Positions 24,388 through 29,892 of a stretch of 29,892 bases of DNA are shown in pieces. This DNA comes from Pseudomonadota bacterium. Its GTDB lineage: Bacteria > Pseudomonadota > Gammaproteobacteria > Burkholderiales > Burkholderiaceae_C. The stretch spans positions 1 to 29,892 of the forward strand of contig JAEWIF010000064.1 in NCBI GenBank assembly GCA_023387335.1, written 5' to 3'. Made by a program: the position numbers and the translations under genes. A model generated the notes under the pieces. That model made no database searches, was not told where the DNA came from, and saw nothing but the letters and a program-made list of their open reading frames with translations. Each line of letters begins with the position of its first letter. Position 1 is the stretch's first letter.

Positions 24388-24774
24388 ATGGCTTACTCCG
24401 AAAAGGTCGTGGACCACTACGAGAACCCGCGCAACGTGGGTTCCTTCGACAAGGGCGACGAGTCGGTCGGCACCGGCATGGTCGGCGCGCCCGCATGCGG
24501 CGACGTGATGAAGCTGCAGATCAAGGTCAACCCGCAGACCGGGGTGATCGAGGACGCGCGCTTCAAGACCTACGGCTGCGGCTCCGCCATCGCGTCGAGC
24601 TCGCTCGTGACCGAATGGGTCAAGGGCAAGACGCTGGACGAGGCGGCGGCGCTGAAGAACAGCCAGATCGCCGAGGAACTGGCGCTGCCGCCGGTGAAGA
24701 TCCACTGCTCGATCCTGGCCGAGGACGCCATCAAGGCGGCCGTCGAGGACTACAAGAAGAAGCATGCGCATTGA
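24388..24774 (+). CDS. iscU: Fe-S cluster scaffold IscU
   Basis: Predicted 128 aa, full-length scaffold on which IscS sulfur and iron build a [2Fe-2S] cluster. Ligand residues are visible: C37 and D39 (APACGDVM), C64 (TYGCGSA), H106 and C107 (KIHCSIL). LPPVK at 100-104 is the motif that HscA recognises, so the dedicated chaperone partners encoded downstream fit. AGAGGA is at 24374-24379, upstream of the ATG. Its 3' end overlaps iscA by 11 bases. Confidence 0.98.
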   Translation: MAYSEKVVDHYENPRNVGSFDKGDESVGTGMVGAPACGDVMKLQIKVNPQTGVIEDARFKTYGCGSAIASSSLVTEWVKGKTLDEAAALKNSQIAEELALPPVKIHCSILAEDAIKAAVEDYKKKHAH

Positions 24775-25144
24775 TCCGGTCGAAACCGCGGCCGTGAAAG
24801 GCGCGGGCAGCGAACCCGGCAAGACCGTCACGCTGACCGAGGCCGCGGCCCGCCACGTGCAGCGCTACCTGACCAAGCGCGGCAAGGGCATCGGCGTGCG
24901 CCTGGGCGTGAAGACCACCGGTTGCTCCGGCCTGGCGTACAAGCTCGAGTACGTGGACGAGGCTGCGCCCGAGGACCTGGTGTTCGAGAGCCAGGGCGTG
25001 AAGGTGCTGGTCGATCCCAAGAGCCTGGCCTATATCGAAGGCACGCAGCTGGATTTCGTGCGTGAAGGCCTGAACGAGGGCTTCCGGTTCAACAACCCGA
25101 ACGAACGCGATCGCTGCGGTTGCGGCGAGTCGTTCCGGGTGTGA
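24764..25144 (+). CDS. iscA: A-type Fe-S carrier IscA, with N-terminal extension
   Basis: Predicted 126 aa. A-type carrier with the three conserved cysteines in TTGCSGLAYKL and CGCGESF. The conserved domain begins VTLTEAAARHVQRYL at about residue 22, so ATG 24764 leaves an extension of about 20 residues that most IscA proteins (about 107 aa) lack. An in-frame GTG at 24794 would shorten it. The ATG overlaps the iscU end by 11 bases, which supports coupling, so I kept it. The stop overlaps the hscB GTG (GTGA). Confidence 0.93.
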   Translation: MRIDPVETAAVKGAGSEPGKTVTLTEAAARHVQRYLTKRGKGIGVRLGVKTTGCSGLAYKLEYVDEAAPEDLVFESQGVKVLVDPKSLAYIEGTQLDFVREGLNEGFRFNNPNERDRCGCGESFRV

Positions 25145-25659
25145 ACCTCCAGGACGACGACTTCACCCTGTTCGGACTGCCGCCGCGGTTCGCGCAGGAC
25201 CGCGCGGCCATCGACGCGCGCTGGAAGGAGCTCCAGCGCGAGGCCCATCCCGATCGCTTCGCCGCCCAGGGCGCCGCCGCGCAACGCGTGGCGCTGCAGT
25301 GGTCGGTGCGCATCAACGAGGGCTACCAGCGGCTGAAGAATCCGCTCAAGCGCGCCGCCTACCTGTGCGAGCTGCGCGGCGCGCCCATCGACGCCGAACG
25401 CAACACCGCGATGCCGCCGGCCTTCCTGATGCAGCAGATGGAATGGCGCGAAGCGCTGGATGAAGCGTCCGGCGAAGACGATCTCGAAGCGCTGGACGAG
25501 CGGCTGCGCCAGGCGCGCGGCAAGGTGTTCGACGACATCGAACGGCTGCTCGACCGTGAGGGCGACGCCCACGGCGCGGCGCAGCAGGTGAGGGCGCTGA
25601 TGTTCATCGAGCGCTTTGCCCATGACGTCGAAGCGCGCATCGACCAGCTGGGACAATAG
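25141..25659 (+). CDS. hscB: Co-chaperone HscB (J-domain protein)
   Basis: Predicted 172 aa (E. coli 171). The J-domain carries HPD at 36-38 in REAHPDRFA, which stimulates HscA ATPase; the C-terminal helical domain (EWREALDEAS onward) binds IscU. The start is GTG 25141 overlapping the iscA stop; it gives MNLQDDDFTLFGLPPRFAQD, where the family begins, and no ATG is placed suitably. The zinc-finger N-terminus of eukaryotic homologues is absent, as in other bacteria. Confidence 0.94.
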   Translation: MNLQDDDFTLFGLPPRFAQDRAAIDARWKELQREAHPDRFAAQGAAAQRVALQWSVRINEGYQRLKNPLKRAAYLCELRGAPIDAERNTAMPPAFLMQQMEWREALDEASGEDDLEALDERLRQARGKVFDDIERLLDREGDAHGAAQQVRALMFIERFAHDVEARIDQLGQ

Positions 25660-25663
25660 AGCC

Positions 25664-27523
25664 ATGGCGCTTCTCCAGATTTCAGAGCCGGGCCAGGCCC
25701 CGGACCCCCACCAGCGCCGGATCGCGGTCGGCATCGACCTCGGCACCACCCATTCGCTGGTCGCGGCCGTTCGCAACGGCGTCGCCGAATGCCTGCCCGA
25801 CGCGCAGGGCCGCGTGCTGCTGCCTTCGGTGGTCCGCTACCTCGAGAACGGCGGCCGGCAGATCGGCTACGACGCGCAGGCCAATCAGGCCGGCGATGCC
25901 GAGAACACCATCGCTTCGGTCAAGCGCTTCATGGGCCGCGGGCTCGCCGACATCGCCAACCGCGAGCGGCTGCCTTACCGCTTCGTCGACCAGCCCGGCA
26001 TGGTGACGCTCGACACGTGCGCCGGCGAGAAGTCGCCAGTGGAGGTCAGCGCCGAAATCCTGGCCACGCTGCGCTACCTGGCCGAGGACACGTTCGTCGA
26101 CGACCTGTACGGCGCGGTCATCACGGTGCCCGCCTACTTCGACGAGGCGCAACGCCAGGCCACCAAGGACGCCGCCCAGCTGGCCGGCCTGAAGGTGCTG
26201 CGTTTGATCAACGAGCCCACCGCCGCGGCCATCGCCTACGGGCTGGACAACGCGTCCGAGGGCATCTACGCGGTCTACGACCTGGGCGGCGGCACCTTCG
26301 ACATCTCCGTCCTGCGTCTCGCGCGCGGCGTGTTCGAGGTCATCGCCACCGGCGGCGACTCGGCGCTGGGCGGCGACGACTACGACCGCGCCCTGGCCCA
26401 GCACCTGCTGGAACAGGCGGGCGTGCAAGCAACCACGCCCGCCGACAAGGCCGCCGTGAAGATCACGGCGCGCGCCGTCAAGGAGCGGCTCACCGACGAG
26501 GATCGCGTCGAGGCCTTGCTACCGCTGTCGACCGGCGAAGTGCGCGTGCCGGTCACGCGCGCCGATTTCGAGCGCGTTACCGCCGACCTGACGCAGCGCA
26601 CGCTAGGCGCGGTGCGCAAGGCGCTGCGGGACGCGAAGCTTTCGCGCGAGGAAGTGCAGGGCGTGGTGCTGGTCGGCGGCGCGACACGCATGCCGCAGGT
26701 GCGCCGCGCGGTCGCCGACTTCTTCGGCCGCGAGCCGCTCACCAACCTGAACCCGGACGAGGTGGTCGCGCTGGGCGCCGCCGTACAGGCCAACCAGCTC
26801 GCCGGCAACAACGCCGCGGGCGACCTGCTGCTGCTGGACGTGATCCCGCTGTCGCTGGGCATCGAGACCATGGGCGGCCTGGTCGAGCGCATCGTGCCGC
26901 GCAACGAGACCATCCCGACCGCCAAGGCGCAGGACTTCACCACCTACAAGGACGGCCAGACCGCGATGGCGCTGCACGTGGTGCAGGGCGAGCGCGACCT
27001 GGTGCAGGACTGCCGCAGCCTGGCGCGCTTCGAGCTGCGCGGCATCCCGCCGATGGCTGCGGGTGCTGCGCGCATCCGTGTCACCTTCACCGTCGATGCC
27101 GATGGTCTGCTCAGCGTCAGCGCGCGGGAGCAGGGCAGCGGCGTCGAGGCGCGCATCGACGTCAAGCCCTCGTACGGCCTGACCGATGCGCAGATCGCGT
27201 CCATGCTGCAGGAGAGCTTCTCCACCGCGCAGCAGGACATGCAGGCGCGCGCGGTCGCGGAGGCCCGCATCGACGGTCAACGCATGCTGATGGCGACGCA
27301 GAGCGCGCTGGATGTCGACGGCGGCTTGCTGGAAGCGCCGGAGCGCGCTGCGATCGATGCCTTGATGCAGGACCTGCGCCGCGCCGTTGAGAGCAGCCAG
27401 GACGCGGGCGCCCTCGAGGCCGCCACGGATGCGCTGGCCAAGGGCACCGAAGCCTTCGCCGCGCGCCGCATGAACCAGAGCATCCGGCAGGCGCTGGCCG
27501 GCCGAAACGTGGAGACCCTCTGA
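25664..27523 (+). CDS. hscA: Fe-S assembly Hsp70 chaperone HscA
   Basis: Predicted 619 aa. ATP-driven release of the cluster from IscU to acceptor proteins, with HscB. The nucleotide-binding domain has AVGIDLGTTHSLVA at its start, LRLINEPTAAAIAYGLD and YDLGGGTFDISVLR, and LVGGATRMPQVR; the substrate domain begins near LLLLDVIPLSLGIETMGG. The total is close to the 616 aa of E. coli, shorter than DnaK, and lacks the DnaK C-terminal tail. Four bases separate hscB from this ATG. Distinguished from dnaK by operon and sequence length. Confidence 0.97.
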   Translation: MALLQISEPGQAPDPHQRRIAVGIDLGTTHSLVAAVRNGVAECLPDAQGRVLLPSVVRYLENGGRQIGYDAQANQAGDAENTIASVKRFMGRGLADIANRERLPYRFVDQPGMVTLDTCAGEKSPVEVSAEILATLRYLAEDTFVDDLYGAVITVPAYFDEAQRQATKDAAQLAGLKVLRLINEPTAAAIAYGLDNASEGIYAVYDLGGGTFDISVLRLARGVFEVIATGGDSALGGDDYDRALAQHLLEQAGVQATTPADKAAVKITARAVKERLTDEDRVEALLPLSTGEVRVPVTRADFERVTADLTQRTLGAVRKALRDAKLSREEVQGVVLVGGATRMPQVRRAVADFFGREPLTNLNPDEVVALGAAVQANQLAGNNAAGDLLLLDVIPLSLGIETMGGLVERIVPRNETIPTAKAQDFTTYKDGQTAMALHVVQGERDLVQDCRSLARFELRGIPPMAAGAARIRVTFTVDADGLLSVSAREQGSGVEARIDVKPSYGLTDAQIASMLQESFSTAQQDMQARAVAEARIDGQRMLMATQSALDVDGGLLEAPERAAIDALMQDLRRAVESSQDAGALEAATDALAKGTEAFAARRMNQSIRQALAGRNVETL

Positions 27524-27525
27524 GC

Positions 27526-27864
27526 ATGGCCGTCATCCGGATCCTGCCGCATCCCGAATACGCCCCGCAGGGCGCCGAAGTGAACGCGCCGGCGGGCACC
27601 TCGATCTGCGAGGCGCTCCTGGACAACGGCATCAAGATCGAGCACGCCTGCGACATGAGCTGCGCGTGCACCACCTGCCACGTGGTCGTTCGCGAAGGCT
27701 TCAATTCGCTCAACGAGATGGACGAGAACGAAGAGGACCTGCTGGACCGGGCCTGGGGCCTGGAGCCCAACTCGCGGCTCTCGTGCCAGGCCATCGTCGC
27801 CCAGCAGGATCTGGTGGTGGAGATCCCGAAGTACTCCATCAACCACGCCAAGGAAAACCACTGA
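27526..27864 (+). CDS. fdx: ISC-type [2Fe-2S] ferredoxin
   Basis: Predicted 112 aa. Adrenodoxin-like ferredoxin that supplies electrons for cluster assembly on IscU. The cluster ligands are C42, C48 and C51 (HACDMSCACTTCHV) and C87 (RLSCQA), the standard C-x5-C-x2-C-x(35)-C pattern. An acidic patch (EMDENEEDLLD) lies between, used for docking. It begins two bases after the hscA stop and ends the operon; a following iscX is not seen within this stretch. Confidence 0.97.
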   Translation: MAVIRILPHPEYAPQGAEVNAPAGTSICEALLDNGIKIEHACDMSCACTTCHVVVREGFNSLNEMDENEEDLLDRAWGLEPNSRLSCQAIVAQQDLVVEIPKYSINHAKENH

Positions 27865-27883
27865 ACCCGGCTCGCGGCCGGGT
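27865..27883. terminator. Hairpin between fdx and the convergent SDR gene
   Basis: ACCCGGC (27865-27871) pairs perfectly with GCCGGGT (27877-27883) around TCGCG, immediately after the fdx stop. On the - strand, which continues past the SDR stop at 27890, the stem is followed by a short GGTTTT stretch, so it may terminate both genes; on the + strand there is no U-tract. Confidence 0.5.
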
Positions 27884-27889
27884 CGGTGC

Positions 27890-28642
27890 TCAGGCGATCG
27901 AGTAGCCGCCGTCCACCGGGATGGCGGCTCCGGTGACGAAGTCGCTCGCCGGGCTGGCCAGGAACACGGCCAGGCCCGCCAGGTCGGCCGGCACGCCCCA
28001 GCGGCCCGCGGGCGTACGCGCGAGGACCCGCTCGTTCAGGCCGGCCACCTGCTGGCGCGCGCCGCGCGTGAGGTCGGTGTCGATCCAGCCCGGAAGCACG
28101 GCGTTGCACTGGATGTTGTCGGCCGCCCAGGCGGTGGCGAGCGAACGGGTGAACTGCACCACGGCCCCCTTGCTCGCCGCGTAGGCAGAGGCGTAGGGCG
28201 CGCCGAAGATCGACATCATCGAGCCCACGTTCACCACCTTGCCGCCCTGGCGCTTGAGCCAGCCGTGCGCGGCGCGCGAGCACAGGAAGGCGCTGGTGAG
28301 GTTGACGTCCATCACCTGGCGCCACTCGGCAAGCGACAGCGCCTCGGGCGGCTTGCGCACCGTGCCGCCGGCGTTGTTCACCAGGATGTGGAGCGCGCCG
28401 TGGCGCTTGCCGCAGGTTTCGACCAGGCGGTGCACCTGCGCTTCATCCGTGACGTCGGCCTCGATGGCGTCGGCGCTCAGCCCCTCGGCTCGCAAAGCGC
28501 TCACGGCGTCGCGCGATTTGGTGGCGTCGCGCCCGGCAACGACGACCAGCGCGCCCGCCTGCGCCAGTCCGCGGGTCATGCCCAGGCCGATGCCGCCGTT
28601 CCCGCCCGTGATCAACGCCACTTTTCCGTGGAGATCGAACAT
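27890..28642 (-). CDS. Short-chain dehydrogenase/reductase, classical type
   Basis: Predicted 250 aa. NAD(P)-binding TGGNGGIG at 12-19, NNAG at 89-92 (VNNAGG), and the catalytic set S141, Y154, K158 (GSMMSIFGAPYASAYAASKGA). The closing GAAIPVDGGYS segment is typical. The start is ATG 28642 with AAGGAAG upstream; an in-frame ATG at 28666 adds eight residues outside the fold. Similar proteins are annotated as 2-deoxy-D-gluconate 3-dehydrogenase or glucose 1-dehydrogenase, but the substrate cannot be inferred. An acidic residue after strand 2 that would signal NAD preference is not evident; the position reads AGRD, which leans to NADP(H). Divergent from dnaQ. Confidence 0.88.
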   Translation of the reverse strand: MFDLHGKVALITGGNGGIGLGMTRGLAQAGALVVVAGRDATKSRDAVSALRAEGLSADAIEADVTDEAQVHRLVETCGKRHGALHILVNNAGGTVRKPPEALSLAEWRQVMDVNLTSAFLCSRAAHGWLKRQGGKVVNVGSMMSIFGAPYASAYAASKGAVVQFTRSLATAWAADNIQCNAVLPGWIDTDLTRGARQQVAGLNERVLARTPAGRWGVPADLAGLAVFLASPASDFVTGAAIPVDGGYSIA

Positions 28643-28686
28643 CGCTGCTTCCTTTCGGTTGTCCATGGCCCAGCATAATCTCAGCC

Positions 28687-29415
28687 ATGCGCCAGATCGT
28701 TCTCGACACTGAAACCACGGGCCTCTCGGCCGAAACCGGCGACCGCATCATCGAGATCGGCTGCGTCGAACTGGTGGCGCGCAAGCTGACCGGGAACAAC
28801 CGGCACTGGTACCTGAACCCGGAGCGCGAAAGCCACGAGGATGCGCTGAAGGTCCACGGCATCACCAGCGAGTTCCTGCGTGACAAGCCGAAGTTCGCGG
28901 CCGTCGCCGATGAACTGATGGAGTACCTGAGCGGCGCCGAGATCATCATCCACAACGCGGCCTTCGACGTCGGCTTCCTGAACAAGGAGCTGGAGCTGCT
29001 GGGACGCGCGGGTTTCCGCAGCTTCGTCGACAACGTCATCGACACGTTCGCGATGGCCAAGGAGATGTTCCCGGGCAAGCGCAATAGCCTCGACGCGCTG
29101 TGCGACCGGCTGGGCGTGGACAACTCGGGTCGCACGCTGCACGGCGCGCTGCTGGACGCGGAACTGCTGGCCGACGTCTACATCAACCTCACGCGCGGCC
29201 AGGAGGCCCTGCTGATCGATGCGCTGCCGGAGGACACGGTGGTCGGCATCCAGACCCGTGTCGACCTGAGCCAGTTCACGCTGCCGGTGCTGCTGGCCAG
29301 CGAGCAGGAAGCGGCAGCGCACGAAGAGGTGCTGGCCCAGCTGGACAAGGCCAGCGGCGGTAAAACGCTGTGGCGCATCAAGACGCTTGAGCACGGCTCC
29401 GGATCTATGGCATAA
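28687..29415 (+). CDS. dnaQ: DNA polymerase III epsilon subunit, proofreading 3'-5' exonuclease
   Basis: Predicted 242 aa. ExoI motif D7-x-E9 in IVLDTETTGL, ExoII in IIHNAAFDVGFL, ExoIII-epsilon with H and D in RTLHGALLDAELLADVY. The C-terminal 60 residues form the linker and the polymerase-binding segment. It edits replication errors as part of the Pol III core. Its TAA (29413-29415) sits in the -10 box of the tRNA-Val promoter. The adjacent tRNA and an rRNA operon are also found near dnaQ in E. coli, where a tRNA-Asp gene follows. No obvious ribosome site; AGCC precedes the ATG, so the start is supported by the conserved N-terminus. Confidence 0.96.
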   Translation: MRQIVLDTETTGLSAETGDRIIEIGCVELVARKLTGNNRHWYLNPERESHEDALKVHGITSEFLRDKPKFAAVADELMEYLSGAEIIIHNAAFDVGFLNKELELLGRAGFRSFVDNVIDTFAMAKEMFPGKRNSLDALCDRLGVDNSGRTLHGALLDAELLADVYINLTRGQEALLIDALPEDTVVGIQTRVDLSQFTLPVLLASEQEAAAHEEVLAQLDKASGGKTLWRIKTLEHGSGSMA

Positions 29416-29428
29416 TCGTGGGCTTCGC
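29387..29428 (+). promoter_or_regulatory. tRNA-Val promoter inside the dnaQ 3' end
   Basis: TTGAGC (29387-29392), an 18-base spacer and CATAAT (29411-29416), followed by GGGCTTCGC (29420-29428), a GC-rich initial region as expected for stable-RNA promoters under stringent control. Both boxes overlap the last nine codons of dnaQ. The same -10 and GGGCTTCGC are repeated in the two rrn promoters downstream. Confidence 0.7.
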
Positions 29429-29455
29429 AGCTGAGAACGCAAGTTCGAAGCGGAA

Positions 29456-29530
29456 GGGTGATTAGCTCAGCGGTAGAGCACTGCCTTCACACGGCAGGGG
29501 TCACATGTTCGATCCATGTATCACCCACCA
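29456..29530 (+). tRNA. tRNA-Val (anticodon CAC), CCA encoded
   Basis: A full cloverleaf can be drawn: acceptor GGGTGAT/ATCACCC (29456-29462 with 29520-29526), D-arm around GCTCAGCGGTAGAGC, anticodon stem CTGCC/GGCAG with loop TTCACAC, anticodon CAC (reads GUG), T-arm ACATG-TTCGATC-CATGT, discriminator A and genomic CCA at 29528-29530. A TTTTT at 29533-29537 follows. GUG is a preferred Val codon in this GC-rich genome. Confidence 0.97.
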
Positions 29531-29563
29531 ACTTTTTGCGCGATGTTTGCTTCGGCGGGCGTC
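29531..29563 (+). other. tRNA-Val 3' flank with T5 tract
   Basis: TTTTT at 29533-29537 directly follows CCA. No clear hairpin other than the tRNA T-arm/acceptor precedes it, so termination here is possible but unproven; read-through into the rrn leader would also make sense. Confidence 0.3.
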
Positions 29564-29625
29564 AAAAGAAAAAAGTTGAAAACCTGAGATGAGGCGTTAA
29601 AAAAGATGCCATAATCGAGGGCTTC
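29564..29625 (+). promoter_or_regulatory. rrn promoter P1 (upstream copy)
   Basis: An A-rich UP-like tract AAAAGAAAAAAG (29564-29575) lies upstream of CATAAT (29610-29615), followed by GAGGGCTTCGC. The -35 is poor (TGAGAT at 29585-29590 with a 19-base spacer by alignment to P2), so it may be the weaker or activator-dependent copy. Confidence 0.55.
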
Positions 29626-29666
29626 GCCGAAAGCGATTCGCAAGCAGCTCGCAAGAGCGGCAAGCG

Positions 29667-29728
29667 AAAAGAAAAAAGCGAAGAGCGTAGACAGAACGCT
29701 AAAAAATCTGTCATAATTGAGGGCTTCG
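29667..29728 (+). promoter_or_regulatory. rrn promoter P2 (downstream copy)
   Basis: The same AAAAGAAAAAAG tract (29667-29678), then TAGACA (29688-29693, five of six for -35), an 18-base spacer, CATAAT (29712-29717) and GAGGGCTTCGC. The unit repeats P1 at a distance of 102-103 bases. It is the better promoter of the two and probably starts the rRNA transcript near 29724. Confidence 0.65.
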
Positions 29729-29789
29729 CTGATCGCAGCGAGTCAGACGAAAAAGCAGGGCGGAAACGCTGAGCGATTGAGTCGAATCG

Positions 29790-29892
29790 GGTTCGTTAAA
29801 AACATACAGCCGATAAGCGTGGGCGTTTGATGGCGGATTGCCAAGGTTCTTCGGAACTATCAAACGCTCAATGCGAAAAGAAGTGAAGTTCA
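29790..29892 (+). other. rRNA operon leader with boxA/boxC-like antitermination elements (16S lies beyond the window)
   Basis: GTTCGTTAAAAAC at 29791-29803 resembles boxA, and CGTGGGCG at 29818-29825 resembles the GTGGGC of boxC; E. coli rrn leaders have the same order and spacing. A long stem follows: GCGTTTGAT (29823-29831) with ATCAAACGC (29859-29867), extended outward by T29820-A29870, G29821-C29869 and a GU pair. Inside it is GTTC-TTCG-GAAC (29846-29857), a C(UUCG)G tetraloop hairpin. The mature 16S start (AGAGTTTGATC) is not reached. Confidence 0.65.

Noticed and set aside
29871..29892. 5' end of 16S rRNA
   Set aside because: The conserved AGAGTTTGATC start is not present; the window stops in the leader.

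Overview
The window is GC-rich DNA packed with genes, from a betaproteobacterium of the Burkholderiales, most likely Comamonadaceae or a close relative. The evidence is the gene content (a Bug-type solute-binding protein, an intracellular PHB depolymerase, a soluble RnfB-like ferredoxin, a full isc operon) and the style of the rRNA promoters and leader at the right end. I see no prophage, transposase, CRISPR array or clearly broken gene. The family assignment is inference; no 16S sequence lies inside the window.

Layout. (1) 1-8118: a propionate / methylmalonyl-CoA operon on the + strand: the end of an unidentified gene, methylmalonyl-CoA mutase, a small toxin-antitoxin-like pair (RHH protein plus PIN domain), the mutase chaperone MeaB, propionyl-CoA carboxylase beta and alpha, and a VOC protein that is probably the methylmalonyl-CoA epimerase. 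Most junctions are ATGA/GTGA overlaps. Together they turn propionyl-CoA into succinyl-CoA. (2) 8100-10155: a Bug/TctC periplasmic binding protein (-) divergent from a PLP-dependent D-cysteine desulfhydrase/ACC deaminase-like enzyme (+). (3) 10293-15493: a four-gene + strand block for a 2-oxoacid:acceptor oxidoreductase (FAD/NAD(P)/Fe-S subunit, fused gamma-alpha subunit, TPP beta subunit) and a CBS-domain protein. (4) 15500-17858, - strand: a small cupin, an RnfB-like polyferredoxin and an intracellular PHB depolymerase. (5) 18034-22322: a DODA/YgiD-type extradiol dioxygenase (+), an aromatic/aspartate aminotransferase (-) and uvrB (+). (6) 22390-27864: the iscR-iscS-iscU-iscA-hscB-hscA-fdx operon, preceded by a good candidate for an IscR type 1 autoregulatory site. 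(7) 27890-29892: an SDR oxidoreductase (-), dnaQ (+), tRNA-Val(CAC), then two near-repeat promoters and a structured leader with boxA- and boxC-like elements. This is the upstream region of an rRNA operon whose 16S gene starts beyond the window.

How they fit. Regions 1, 3 and 4 deal with acyl-CoA carbon and low-potential electrons. The mutase makes succinyl-CoA, which is a substrate or product of a 2-oxoglutarate oxidoreductase. PHB depolymerase mobilises stored reducing power. The isc operon supplies clusters for the many Fe-S proteins here. This functional link is inference from proximity.

The points most worth a second look are the NADP/ferredoxin-type 2-oxoacid oxidoreductase block with its CBS protein, the membrane-anchor-less RnfB coupled to phaZ, the PIN/RHH pair with a dyad operator inside the propionate operon, the TGCANTGCA motifs bracketing the phaZ promoter, and the duplicated rrn promoter units.
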